Assembly: GCA_013397845.1 (NCBI GenBank)
Contig: VZTG01010637.1
Coordinates: forward strand, 1,220,340 to 1,284,339
Length of the DNA stretch: 64,000 nt
Origin: Melanocharis versteri
Lineage: Eukaryota; Chordata; Aves; Passeriformes; Melanocharitidae
Reading direction: 5' to 3'
In this document: positions 1-11,740 of the stretch, piece by piece
Numbering within the stretch: position 1 is the first letter of the stretch
Layout: each line of letters opens with the position of its first letter
The notes under the pieces: model-generated
The model's database searches: none
What the model was told of the DNA's origin: nothing
Seen by the model: the letters and a program-made list of their open reading frames with translations, nothing else
Program-made: the position numbers and the translations under genes

Positions 1-469
1 GATGTGCATCTCTTATGACCCTGTCTGGGGGTGCTCGGATGCCTGGATTTGTGCTTCCATTCCAAGAGAGGTTGAATTGGCCTCAAGAAATGAAATACAG
101 CTCAAATCTGTCCATATACAGTTCTGTGTTGGGGTGCTGGCACCTGAATCTCATGGGAAGCAAAGTAGTTTCTAGCTTTTAAAAATAGAAACAGATAAAA
201 GTTTGACCTATTTTAAAAGGATTCAATGAAAACACAAACAACTGTCATGTTGTATTAAATGTTATTAGAGTGTGGAATGAGGGAATTAAGGAGCTGGGGA
301 GTTTTTCTTCTACCCAACACTGATTTTTCCTAGCCATTTTGCAAGGGTTTCATGAGGCAGATGCAGATGGGAAGCAGGCGAGGTTCGGGGGAGATTGAAG
401 GGGAGTGTGACTGAGGGGGACACTGTTTCTGACCTCTACAAAAGCAAGTTGTGCATGGAGAGGACAACA

Positions 470-880
470 ACAGCAAAGGGTCCTGCACTGCCCACCTTCC
501 CCGGGACTGTCGTTTTGATCTGCCCGGCTGCCTCGTGCAGTGCTCGTCATCTCCAGGCGCTTTATGCCTCAGCAAACCCCATCTGCTCCATTTAATGATT
601 TCTGTTTGATGAATTTTTCTGTATTCATAAAGGGAGATGCTGTCACAAGGGACAGCCTCAAGCACACCCACCCCTACAATCTTTATCAAGCTCCGAGCCA
701 TAATCATTCAGGCTCAGCTCCTAATATAGCACAAGCCCTGCAGAACTGGGGGTTCGCTGGCAGCCGGCTTCTGATTCTTTCATAAACTGTAATTCTGATG
801 ATGCAGGTTTAATTAAGTACGTGGCAGTTAATCAGCCACTGAAAACAGGGGCCTCCGCTGGGGAATTACCTGAGTGAAAA
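470..880. promoter_or_regulatory. Candidate conserved noncoding element
   Basis: The block combines retained CpGs (around 500-560 and 750-770) with AT-rich homeodomain-type cores, including TTTAATGATT near 590 and AATTAA then GTTAATCA at 820-835. A short inverted repeat (GTGGC, nine bases, GCCAC) lies at 821-839. It has no repeat signature and no convincing reading frame. Such composition is typical of enhancer-like elements in vertebrate gene deserts. Conservation itself cannot be seen from one sequence, so the call is inference. Confidence 0.3.
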
Positions 881-1204
881 CAGACCAAACATGAAGGGGC
901 TCCCTTGAAACTCTAGTACTTGTGCTTCTATGGTGAAATGGAAAGAAAGTTATCAAATAAAATCTGTTTGCTTGTGGCTGTACTGTGACAGCTTTGTTAG
1001 TCCTAACAGATGACAAGGATTATTCAATCAATATAGATTTACCTTGAGAGTTTTGTTGTTTTCAGGCACCTCCAGGAAAATGACAGCCATTAAATATGTA
1101 CAAAGGCCAGTCCAGGGCCTGTGGCCTCTAGCTTTAAGCTGCTGCCTTTTCTGAGTTATGTCAGGATCAATTTTTTCTAATAGATATCACTTATCCTACA
1201 TGAT

Positions 1205-1246
1205 AATCAGGCTATCATAGTCCATTGATTACATGACAGCCTGATT
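1205..1246 (-). repeat. Short inverted repeat (hairpin)
   Basis: AATCAGGCT at 1205-1213 is matched by its exact reverse complement AGCCTGATT at 1238-1246. Pairing continues inward: the next position is an A/C mismatch on the plus strand, which would be a U.G wobble in a minus-strand RNA, followed by four more pairs. A minus-strand transcript could thus form about 14 pairs closed by a 14-base loop. At 42 bases it is shorter than a usual microRNA precursor and may be accidental. Confidence 0.4.
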
Positions 1247-2216
1247 TAGGTCTGGTCTAGAAGATAAGAAACACAGGGAAATCTCTTGCCTGTATTGTCA
1301 GGGAATTAAATTCCTCTTTTGGAACTTTCCCCTGAAGTTATTTGCTATGTGCAGAAGCCAAGTGAGCTGTATTGACCAGTTACCCTCCCTCATACACCAC
1401 CCTCACTCCTTTGTGGAATTGCAGGGAACCAGAGCTGAAAACTTTGATCCAGCATGTTTTTGTCATCTGAATTGTGGAAAGGTAGTCTGAGGCTGTTAGC
1501 ACTGATTGCTGCTCCAGTATGAGGTTTTGGCTCATTTTGAAGGCTCCACTAGACTTGAGAACCACTGTATTTAGGATGATCCCTGTTTTGGGTCCTGGGT
1601 CGGGTGAGCACTAAGTGTGATAAAATAGAAGCACAAAATGTCATCTCTTTATATATGACCCCAAATATCCCATTTTTGTTTCTATTAACAATGTTTTTTT
1701 GAGTTATCTTGATACTAGTGCTACTGTGCTCATTGTGGTGCTGGGGTTGAGGTTCTCTGTTTTTCAAGGTATTCAAAAAGGCTGAAGGAAGGCATTTGTG
1801 TCTGAAATGTCCAGAAAACCATTCCAGTGCTCTTTGCTGAATGAGAACTGAGTAGCTGGAGTCACGCTGGTGAAAGTAGGGAAAAACCCTCCCTTGTTGT
1901 GAGGGATCCTTTAAACTCCCACCTAGGTGCTCATACACCAGCTTTTACTTCCCATAAGGGCTGGAATTAATCTCGTTTATCTTCTGTGAACAGTCTTCTC
2001 TCTTTAGGTCTGTGGATCCTACTGTAAGACTTAGAAAGAAGAGGAGAAAAAGGGGAGAAAAATAGACTTGCCTGCTTATATTTTAGTATGCTACTGTTAA
2101 GGTTTTTAACTTATTGCTAATTCAGATTCCAAGCTAACAGTACAGTAATTTTCAGAACAAAAGAAAAAAATGTATATCTAGATGTGGTGTTGGAGAAGCT
2201 ACCAGATACATTTGTC

Positions 2217-2230
2217 TTTTTTTTTTTTTT
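2217..2230. repeat. Poly-T run
   Basis: Fourteen consecutive T. No target-site duplication or retrocopy body is recognisable beside it, so it is called a simple homopolymer. Confidence 0.85.
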
Positions 2231-4300
2231 GCATACAGTCTGATCTTACAGTTCCTTCATCTTTCAATCTGTGCTTCTAATCAAGAGTGTAATAATTCTC
2301 AGTCTTTGCTGACAATTTTATTATGACTATAGATCAAACATATATGGGAATTTTGGGGTTTTTGAGTCATTTGTTTTCACCACAAAACAATTTGTAAACA
2401 TAGCAGAGCTCTAATTTCAAGCAGGAGGGTGAGAAACTGATTTTAGTATGTTAAAGAGCATACTGGTGTTCACTGGGGAACCTCTGGTTTCTCTTTTAAG
2501 GCCCAGTTAACTTTGTTTTCTGTAGTTCTTACAGTCTTTTGTTATGTGTTTATTTTGAAATTTATAAAAGATCAAGGTGTTATAGATCACATCAGTGTAT
2601 AGGAATAGATAAAACTGTGCTACATTGAACTTTACTAATATATAAATAGAAATACTAAAGAAAATGCTACTATATGATCCAACTATCAAACAAATCAAAT
2701 CTATGTTTCATGTGAGAAAATACAATGAAGTCCAAATATTATGGGGAAAAAAAGGCATTTTTGTTTCACTAAGGTGTACATGTTAAATAATCAAAGGATT
2801 CAACATGACAATATGGTTATAGATAGTTATCTTAAGTGCCTTCTGTGGTGAGGAACCGAAATTAAGAACTTGAACAAAACATGATACATGAAAGTGCAGG
2901 TTCTACAAACACTGGGTTGCTTATTAAAACTACTTTGATCCCTCGTTTCTTTGATATCCTAGGTCTTATAAAGAATTCACTTTCAGGGGTAAATATAGGT
3001 AGTTCAGAGAGACTTTATGACATACTGTACATACTGCTCTTTCAGAGATACTTTTTAATTACTTAAGGAAAAAAAAATGCAGCAAGAGAAAAATGCTGAT
3101 AGAGTCACTATCTACTGATGTTAGTTTTAAACTGCTGATTATTTTGGTGTAACCTATTTGAATAATTCTCTTCTCAGAAGCAGGTCAGGCTTGAGAATCT
3201 GAACATATCTGCTAACATTCCAGATTAGCAGGATGAGGCATTGGTACACACAGCAGATGGGGTATATGCTTGTCCCTAAAAAGATCACATATTTGCTTGC
3301 TTCTCAGATATTACCCAGGCACCTGCTGGAAAAGCTAGATTTTTTGCTGCTGCTCACTACCTTGGTTCCCTGAGCAGGACTGCAGGGAATTCTCAAAAAA
3401 GAATCAATATTATTAATGTTTATTCTCCTTTCCTAATCACTTTGGGACCCAGTTTTCTAGACACTGAGGCCTGCATTAGGCTGGAAGTAGTTCCAATGAA
3501 AAGATATACTTCTGTTTTCAAACACACTGCTTTGTTTTTTACCTTTGTTCTTTAAAACTACTGTCAGCAAATCCAGGACAATGTTATAGCTCCTGCATAG
3601 ATTCTTGTGTTCTAGAAATGTGGGTTTGGATCTGACATTTTTGTTGAGGCTTTTCTGCATAACGGGCAGATGCTAAACCTGGTGCTGTGATGTGGGGCTG
3701 AGTGGTGGGAAAGATCAAGGTCAGGTAATAGACCATGGTCTCTTTGTAATGGGTAACTGCACTGCAGGCCAAACCTTTATTCTATAAACTTCAGTGTAGA
3801 CTTCTAGCAGCCCAAAAGCTTCAACATACCATTTTACACCTAGGAATGTGAAAGGATGGCTTTTAACAAATCCCATTTCCCCAGTTTTGAATGCTATGTG
3901 GACAAACAGGTATGGCTTGTGTCAGTAGTGTAATGATTATCAGGTAACGTAAAATTTGGATTTGAAATGAACCAGTGAAATAGAATCTTAATATGCTTTG
4001 GGTATTTAGGGGAAAGGGGCTCTTGTGTCATTTTGGTCAGATGACCTCAAAAATGAAAATAAAAAATATAGGACCTGAAGCTGGGTGCTGAAAGCACATT
4101 GCAGTCAGATTCAATCTTTGATACAAAGTGCAGTCGTATTTTGACCTGCATATTTTTGGCTTTAAAGTATGGTTGGGATGCTCACTGTTTTCTTGAGTCA
4201 AAAGAAAACTACCAACCAAATGAAAATTAGGAATCTCTAGAATGTACTCAAGTAAAATCCTGAACCGGTATTATTAGATCCGTTCTGTTTCTTTCATGAC
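2231..4300. other. Noncoding interval, nothing specific seen
   Basis: AT-rich sequence with only short open frames on both strands, all without recognisable domains. I see no CR1, SINE or LTR match here and no paired splice signals around a frame. It is best described as unannotated single-copy DNA. Confidence 0.6.
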
Positions 4301-4338
4301 TTCTCTCTTTTCTTTTTTCTTTTTTTTTCTTTTTTTTT
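4301..4338. repeat. Pyrimidine (CT/T-rich) tract
   Basis: An almost pure C/T stretch on the plus strand, dominated by T runs broken by single C. It could serve as a polypyrimidine tract, but the A-rich sequence that follows has no coding continuation, so a low-complexity repeat is the simpler reading. Confidence 0.8.
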
Positions 4339-4546
4339 GCAACAAGCAACTTAAAACTAAAAAAAATAAAGCAACTTCAGATTCCAGACAAGAGCATTTT
4401 TTAATGATAAAAATGTACTCTCACTGTCAGGCAGATTGGTACTGTCAAAAAAATTGCCACATTACCAGAGATGGTTCATTCTGAAAATAGGATTGTTGTT
4501 TTTTTCCCCTTTATTCAACTAGTATTTTTATACCAGATTTTCCAGG

Positions 4547-4582
4547 TTGTTTTTGTTTTTGTTTTTGTTTTTGTTTTTTTTT
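4547..4582. repeat. (TTTTTG)n microsatellite
   Basis: Four successive TTTTTG units followed by a T9 run. The hexamer period is clear by eye. Its ends are slightly imperfect. Confidence 0.85.
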
Positions 4583-5029
4583 AAATTAAAGAAGTTTAAT
4601 TAACAGATGTCAAACACAGTCTGGAAGGATGTTCATGTTTCCAAAACCCAAAGAGATCCCTCAGTGCAGGTTCATTTGTGATTTCTTTACAAAGCAGAGC
4701 TCTGGTTCCTTTGCTCTAAATACCATTTTCCAGCTTCAGGCTGACAAGACTGGCAGCAGCAGAACCCATGACACCCAAATGAGCAGCTCTAATTCACCAA
4801 TTACACCCAGGGCAACTGGTGAAAGTGCAAATCTCCACACAACACTTGGCAAGCCAGGTGTCCCTATCAAACATCAGAGTCTGCAGTGGCTTTGTGAAAC
4901 ACCCCCACATGCAAGAGCATCTCTGCAGACTCCTCCCTGCAGATTATCCTTAGCCTTAATCCACACTCGAAAAATAAGGTGTAACTTCCCCTTATTTCTT
5001 GTGTCTCCTTATGTTTCTATTCACTAGAT

Positions 5030-5110
5030 CATGCTGCCTTTCATTAATTAATTACCTGTCCAATAAACTGTTGCATTTAATTGATCTATTAATCTAAAGG
5101 GTAACTATGA
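5030..5110. promoter_or_regulatory. Candidate AT-rich regulatory element
   Basis: A tight run of homeodomain-type cores (ATTAATTAATTA near 5044, then TTAATTGATC and ATTAATC by 5095) in non-repetitive sequence. The clustering goes beyond simple A/T repetition because the words differ. The call is inference. AT-rich bird DNA can give such clusters by chance. Confidence 0.25.
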
Positions 5111-5799
5111 CTCAGCTTAGTAATATTTTGAAATCCATGGTAAGATATTTGTCAAAGTTTGTGAATCTGGAAAGCACTTCTGTGATCAACCCATATTATC
5201 CAAAGTAATTTCTATAATAATTTAAATTTATGATTTCCATACTCAAGGTCTTGAAAACTAATTAATGAATGTCCTTTTGGAGATTATTTATAGATTTATA
5301 TTAGCATTGTGTATTTTTTATGTTACAGTTCTTGGAATGCTACTATTAAACAGGTGTCTGTGTTCCCTCCTTAAATCTTCCAATGTTTTTGTGGATAACA
5401 CGTGATGGACAGCTAGAAAAAGGGAGAGTTTTAAATCAATAAGAGGATTTTTTTTATTTTTAAATTATAAACTCTACTTTCCGTCTTCAATATCTCATTG
5501 TGATCAAGAATTTAAGATCTCCCTTTGAAAGACTTTTATATTAATAAACCATTTCAGACATGTTTAACCGCCTCACATATAATAGAATTCCTTGAGAAAC
5601 AGAAGACATAAAAGTAATGTAGTTTTCCTTGAGTTGTTATATCATTGTTAGAGTATGCAAGCTCCACATTAATTGAGACTCAAAAAAGCACAAAATTTGT
5701 CATTTCCAGGTGGAGGGGAACCAAAACAACCTGCCTGTAAATGCAGTCCTGTTTTGGTAGTCTTTGGAGTGTGCTTCACTCTTTTTCCCTCTTCTATTT

Positions 5800-6080
5800 A
5801 AGTGACTTAGATCAAACATTCAAGCACCGTCTGTAACTAATATTGTTTCCTGGCCTAAACAGATAATTGCCCTTCTGGATGTATAAAAGATGTCTCATGG
5901 AGCAAAGTGAAATATCATTAATAAAGGAGAATGATTTACTCACGAATTCTTCAAGAAGTAAGATTAATAAGCCATCCCCTGGTGTTAGATATAATCTTCA
6001 GATCTCTCTTCACTGCATGACTTATTTTTGCAACAACTGCACTATTCAATCATTAATCATTACACTCGGTGAGCAGTTTA
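5800..6080. promoter_or_regulatory. Candidate conserved noncoding element
   Basis: Non-repetitive block with several distinct transcription-factor-like words: GATAATTGCCC near 5862, CATTAATAAAG near 5918, TAAGATTAATAAGCC near 5960 and CAATCATTAATCATTAC near 6048. A 100-codon open frame crosses it at 5867-6169 but shows no domain. I read it as possible enhancer-like sequence; an alignment to other birds would settle it. Confidence 0.3.
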
Positions 6081-7308
6081 TCTGTGCTAATGTGCATGCT
6101 ATACACAAACAACAACTCTCTCTTACACTTGAAGAACGAGGAGGAGGAAAAGTAGGCGCTGCAGTGTGATGTGAATGAAATAAAATGAGGCTGCCATATG
6201 ATACATACGTTTTCATTCCAGATATAGCAACTTCAGTTAGAAGCTATCTCTTTCCTAATGAAAGCAAGATTGCATTTCAATGTGGAGTAATGGTTGTAAG
6301 GGAGAAATCGTGTGTGGGCCTGAAAAATACATCTGTTGTCTTACCTATTCTTGTGAGAGTAAAGGAGATGCAGCTTTGGCTCTTACCAGTGTGCCAATAA
6401 GGTAACCTGTGCTCCCCAGAGCAGTTCAGCTATGCTAGCACTGAACTCCATGTGGGCTAATTTATCTTGAATTTAAACCTCCTTTTATACGGTACAAGCC
6501 TGAGCATAGACCACTCCAGAGATGAACTGGAGAGCAGCTGAGAACTGCTTTGTTTAGCAGTTGTTGGATGATTTTTGGAGCCTGCATGAACCATGTGGGT
6601 GTTGGCAGTCTCTATAAGGGGGGTGCATAGCAGGTCCCCCTTTGGTTTTATTAGTAAAAATGATACAGCAGTAAAGTAAGCATTTTACATACCAGAGGGT
6701 TTTGTCATAAGTAATAGAGCTGAACTCCATTAGCAGTGACAGAATAGCGCAAACCACCCAGTCCAGTTTGGAGTTTGTCTTCCAGCAAATTCGTCTCACT
6801 TTTGCTTCATCTTTACAAAACTGACTTGCCAGACAGCTAATGAAATAGGTAGTAAAACTGCCATCAAAGAGGAGACTCATAAGTTCAAGATATAATATTT
6901 CTGATATACCTGGACCTATAATTGTAATAAAATAATAAAGATTATAAGCTTCATACAATCTGACAGAAATGTGAAATTCATCTCTTACTTTAAAATCCAA
7001 CTAGTTTTGATATACAAACATCCACCACTACTCCAGATACACAAATCAGTTTAATTTGTTTCTTCTAAGGACTAGCAATAAGGATTTCTATTATACTTCT
7101 ATTTTTCTTTTTGTTGATGCTGACAGCCACATGACAATTCAGTTACAGCTGTGTAGCTGAATAAAGTGCTCATGGTTAGGAGTTCATTGTGTTCTCTAAT
7201 AAAAAAGCAGTGGAGGGAGGATGGAGCAGAAAAGCCCCAATCCAGCCTCTAGAGTAAGTTGGCTACTCTCCGGGTAATCCTGCATCTGCAATGAGTGGAG
7301 AGAAGTGT

Positions 7309-7331
7309 GGGATGAGATGGGATGAGATGAA
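7309..7331. repeat. Short (GGGATGAGAT) tandem repeat
   Basis: Two and a bit copies of a GGGATGAGAT unit in tandem. It is small, low in copy number, and has no evident function. Confidence 0.7.
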
Positions 7332-7774
7332 TCCTATGTGGGCAAGGCCAATGAATGAAAATAAAAGAGTGGAAGAAATGTCAAGTTTAGTTTGGCTCTC
7401 CTCTGCCCCTGCGTAAGGCTTTTGGTGAGCGAAAGAGCTCAAGACTTCTGTAATGGAAAAAGATGGTCTGAGGGAAAGTGAAAACACATGGTTTTAAGTG
7501 ATTGTTAGCATTTTAGAGAGATAGCATAAAATAGGGAGGGGGACAATTAAACATAGGAAATAGCTATTGCGTTTCCACATCACATTATTTTGAAGTAGTT
7601 GAAAATGTTCCATTGATTTTGGGGTTTTTTTTCCAGTGGAGAACTTGTTCAAAAACATTTTATTGAAGCCAATATCTCTATATCAGGAATCTTTCCTAAT
7701 GACTGGATATTGCTTAGTAACTGGAAAGGAAATTTTGTAATATTTGTTGCCTTAAATGCCAGGCTCACCTCTCA

Positions 7775-7868
7775 TGAAGAATCTCCAAGTGTTTTATAAA
7801 TATTCATTCATACAGTAGTAGAGCATCATTGTCATTGTGGAGTTAAAGCACGAGGCACAGTGTGTAAG
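7775..7868 (+). repeat. Possible MIR-like SINE relic
   Basis: The order of words resembles the 3' half of an ancient tRNA-SINE: a segment like 'aagtgttttataaatattcatt', a stretch around 'catcattgtcattgtgg', then 'gaggcacag'. In MIR-type elements the last of these is the usual 'aaactgaggcacag' box. Divergence is high and the match was made from memory of the consensus, so this is tentative. Confidence 0.35.
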
Positions 7869-8489
7869 TAAATCTGAACTGGCTCTGGGGAACATGCTTT
7901 GGTATATGCTAAGGTCCCACAGATGAGGGATTTCAAGCTATTCTTTATCCATTGGCTTTTGGTGAGGCATGCCCAGCCTCCCATTGGTTTGGAGGGCTGC
8001 TCGGTCACCTGCGAGTCCTTCAGAGCCAGCTCGTTTCCTGCACGCGAGCATTGCTTTGTGGTGTGTCAGAAGGGCTCTGTGAGCCAAAAACCTCTGCAAA
8101 ACCACTATTCCCTTCTGGCCTTGGCTGCCATTGGAGGGACAGGGCAAGAATCAAAGCTTAGGTTTCTGATGTATCTTGTGTGGCTGCAGTTTTGAGCTGG
8201 GAAACACCCACCTATTTCAGCCATTAGGATTTCTTCTGCTGTCTAATTAAATGAGAGCGTATCCTTTCTCTCTTTCCTTGATTTCATAATTTGAGAGGCT
8301 TTTCTTACTGGCTAAATGCCTTAGGAAACTTTAACTGAGCATGCTTAATTATTCTAGAAAGGCCTGACTCCTTCCTGGTGAGCTATCCGACCCCAATAGC
8401 GAGGTACTGGGCAAAGTGAAAAATGGTCACAGAGCTCCATTTTCAGTAGGAGTGGTGGCACTGGCTGCTTCTCCCTTCCGGTGGATGTG

Positions 8490-8900
8490 ATTGTCATATA
8501 ATTGTCTTATGTGTTTGTCCGGCTTCTACCAACACCCACCCAAAAAGTGTGATAATTAAATGTGCACTGCAGCTCTTGAATGACTTCCCAGTTACAGAGG
8601 AACGTGCCCTAGTTTGGATCAAGGGCCGCATTCAGATCTGTCAGGTTTATGGCGGGTTCCCACAGCCGTACCAAATCCCTGTTTGTGAACGAGAGAATCC
8701 TAGTTTGTTTCATATTTACAAACCACACTGTCATTACCACTGATGCTGTATCAGCTATGATAATTATCACTGTGCCTTCAGCTTCAACAGAGCAGACATT
8801 TGTCTGATCCACGTGGAGGGTTGCCAAGTTGGCTTGTGGTATACTTGCTGAAATTAGATGGCTTTTTTCAGCTTGGATTGCACCAACACCCACTCATGTT
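8490..8900. promoter_or_regulatory. Candidate enhancer-like element with 12-bp palindrome
   Basis: Contains GATAATTAAA at 8551-8560, retained CpGs around 8600-8690, a FOX-like TATTTAC near 8713, and the perfect palindrome TGATAATTATCA at 8758-8769, which overlaps two ATTA cores and two GATA-like words. Just before it, TGCTGTATCAGC at 8743-8754 is two changes from the MAF recognition element core. The words are seen directly; binding by these factors is inference. Confidence 0.35.
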
Positions 8901-11339
8901 AACTGTGAAGGAATTAGTGTGGTTAAAATGACATTTCTTATGTTGTCTTATGAAATTTGAGTTCTGAATTATGAATTACAGTAATACGACTTCTGTTCCA
9001 TTTAGTGACTTGGTGGAATGTAGCGTTAAGATATTTTGACCTTTTTTGGCAATTGTAACTTGGAGAAGGTGGTAGCTGTAGATAAAATTAGAGGATGCTC
9101 TCATGTTAACAAAATTAAGGTTGCAAAGTTTGGTTTTACAAAGTAAACTTTCGCTCTTCCAAGCTGCCTGGTGGTCTGCTCTAGTTTGTGGTTTTTTCCA
9201 ATACGCTACCTAAAAATCCTTTCCCTTAATTTGCCTTGAGAAAATCTTTAAGAAGAATTTTTGCTGTGGATTAATCTTTATTCATTTGGAGAAAATAGAA
9301 TCTATCTGATGTTCAGAAGAGCACTTTTCTCTAACAAGATTAGTTCACGTCCACACATGGCAATAGTAAGGTTTTGAAAGTCTTCAGCACTGTCCTCTTT
9401 TCTTCCAATTGCAGATTCATGGGTGTTTTTACCAGTGGTTTTTGTGGGAGGAGGATTAAGCCAATGCTTCTGAAAATCCCAAGTGGGACATTTTTCCATG
9501 TAATAGTCCAGGACTGAGCCACATGGAGAAATCAAGGCGTCTGTTTCCTCTGTGTAATTGAGAATACCTCTCAGGAGCCAGAGAGGCAGATGGGAGAAAA
9601 AAAATCCTGGTTGCGTGAAATCTAGTGGAATAGGTTTGTTGGTCAATAATTCCGGAAAGATAGCTTTATTTTTCTAAGTCAAGTCAGAATATAGATGTAA
9701 GCAGTTGCCTTTCCCAGCCCAGTCACTGGAGGAGGTCTTACAGCTCCCTGCTACTGGGCGTTGAATCTTGAGTAGAGTAAATGCACGCACTGGCTTGACC
9801 TCATGAGTTTCTTTTATGGTTCATTTTCATCACTGTCCTTTATGCTGGTCTCTGTGGGATCCTGGAGCCGACCCAGACTAAGCAGCAGAGGAAGGGCAGG
9901 GTGTCCCTTGTGGGGCTGTTACTGCTGCAGCTGAGCAAAGCCCCTTAATGATTCCAGTAGATTTCCTGGGCTTTACAGTGGGAGAAAAATTCACCCTGCA
10001 AATAAAGAGCGATGGCCGGTGCAGCTCACAGGGACACACGGAGCAACTTAATTATGTTCAGCACAAGTTCAAGCAGTATCTGTAGGTAACATATGTGACT
10101 TCAGAGCCAGAGGTTCAGAAAAGTGGGTTTTATATTTTGGTGGACTATAAACTTGCAGATGATAGCAGGCATTAATCTAGTTAACACTAAAAGCAAGTTC
10201 ATCAGTTATCCCATGGAAAATACAGTTGTGTCCTATAGTTGACATCAATCACTGGAATGGATCAATGTTTTTCAATAAGAAAATGAACAAAGATATCATT
10301 TCTTGCCAAAAGGATATTTCTACTGGAAATGGCGGTTACTGGCAACCTTTTTGTTTTCATTGAAAACTCCAAGGCTGAAAATTCTTGATTTCCAGCCTGT
10401 CAGTTAAAACACAGAAACTTCTATAAAAAAACTTTAGTGAAAGCATTGTTCTCATAAATCTTTTTTATGAGAACTAAAAACATTTCCTGCTCCACTTAGT
10501 GGTTTTTAAATTTAGAATTTTTACCTATACTTTGCTGCTAGATAGGTTGTGCCCTGCTGTCACTGAAGCACTGTGACACGGGTGGCTGTTCCAGGACATG
10601 CCATGTTGACGATGCCAGATTGCCAACATGAATGTTTGGAAAGTGCAGGACAAATTCAGATTCAGTTGTGTGAAACTTCCGTGGGTTAACTTCACTGTTG
10701 TTTCTCCGAATTCATGGAGTGTAACGGGCCATGAATCAGTAATTTTCATTCACAAAAGAACTTGTTGTATATATTCAGGTCCTCCTAACAGTGCTGTAAG
10801 CAGCATTGCCTATTAAGCTTTCTAAACTATTTAAACTAGGTCAGAGTGAGGGAAAACTGTACCAACATTATGATTAAAAGGCACCACTATAACGATCCTA
10901 GATAGCATTGTTGTCTTTGTTCCCATGAGTCAGTGCCTAACAACATGGTTATTTTAGCTCTGTGACTTCTTCAAAAAGAAGAGCTTTGCCCACATCTTTA
11001 CAAAAAAAAAAAATTATCAGCTCTCTCTTACCCCTTTCCTGCCATATTATATGCTGTTGCTGGTTTGCTAGAAAATAATTGTGCACATTTTAATTTTAGT
11101 CTGTCCCTTTTGCCCCTTATTTGAATTACTAATGTCCCTTCCGTTTCCTTGTAAGGGTCTGTGTGTTGGCTGGTAAGGACTGCATCTTTACCAAATACAA
11201 AATAGTAGCTCCCTGAAATGCTGCCAGGAAAATGCTTGCCAAGTTTATTTTTTTCATTGGGTTGATTTTTGCACCTCTTTTTTCTGGTGGAGGAAGAGAG
11301 TAAATGAAGCGCCCAAGATTTTATGTTTGGTCCTAATCA

Positions 11340-11740
11340 GTTTTCATTACAATGAAAGAGTCCCTATTGCATGAATATTAAATTTTGATGAAGCTTTTTT
11401 TTTTTTTTTGAGGCTGTAAATTTAAGACAGCTTGGTAACCAGAACTCTTCTGCTCTGTGTCAGCTCTCTGTGAGATACCAAATATTATAATTTCTATATT
11501 TGCTGCTCAGATGTCATTTAATATTAATATGCAAAATACTAATTCCCTCTAAGTATAATGTTCTTATTGTATGATTTATTTGATGTGGAGCTCAGAGTTT
11601 TGTCTTTTCTCACATAAAATAAAGCACCTTTCAGAGGGAGATGATCTGTTTCTTCCCGTACGTGTGGCACAAAATGTCAACATTCTTCCTGTCATTCGCA
11701 GACTCAGTGAACAGTGAAGCAAACATCAGGCGCTGCTTGT
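11340..11740. promoter_or_regulatory. Candidate conserved noncoding element
   Basis: Non-repetitive block after a T15 run (11395-11409). It carries many AT-rich homeodomain-like words between 11470 and 11580, then a segment near 11650-11730 that keeps CpGs in AT-rich surroundings. No open frame of note crosses it. Choice was by eye; conservation is unproven. Confidence 0.25.
11395..11409. repeat. Poly-T run
   Basis: Fifteen consecutive T. No retrocopy or SINE body can be recognised next to it. Confidence 0.85.

Larger units (their letters stand above)
1..2216. other. Noncoding interval, no gene seen
   Basis: AT-rich single-copy DNA. Open frames are short, overlap on both strands and match no family I know. 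Two things stand out and are listed separately: a regulatory-looking block around 470-880 and a small inverted repeat at 1205-1246. From about 900 to 2216 I see no repeat family and no splice-flanked frame. A minus-strand frame of 129 codons at 1549-1938 has no recognisable domain and is treated as chance. Confidence 0.6.
4583..7308. other. Noncoding interval with two candidate elements
   Basis: Mostly AT-rich single-copy DNA. The frame at 4629-5027 (132 codons, plus) and the minus-strand frame at 6554-7000 (148 codons) are the longest. Neither has domains or good flanking splice sites, and both are treated as chance. Two regulatory-looking blocks (5030-5110 and 5800-6080) are listed separately. 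From 7020 to 7300 I see nothing to annotate. Confidence 0.6.
7332..11394. other. Noncoding interval with one strong candidate element
   Basis: A possible SINE relic (7775-7868) and a candidate regulatory element (8490-8900) are listed separately. A modestly GC-rich stretch at 7970-8150 is open in several frames at once, which reflects composition and not coding. From 8900 to 11340 I see only AT-rich single-copy DNA with short chance frames. The largest, at 9302-9646 on the minus strand, has 114 codons and no domain. Confidence 0.55.

Noticed and set aside
4301..4366. Poly-T tract followed by an A-rich stretch as a retrocopy tail
   Set aside because: No retrocopy body or flanking duplication can be recognised.
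6554..7000. 148-codon minus-strand frame
   Set aside because: No recognisable domain, no splice context, and one frame of this size is expected by chance in 64 kb read in six frames.
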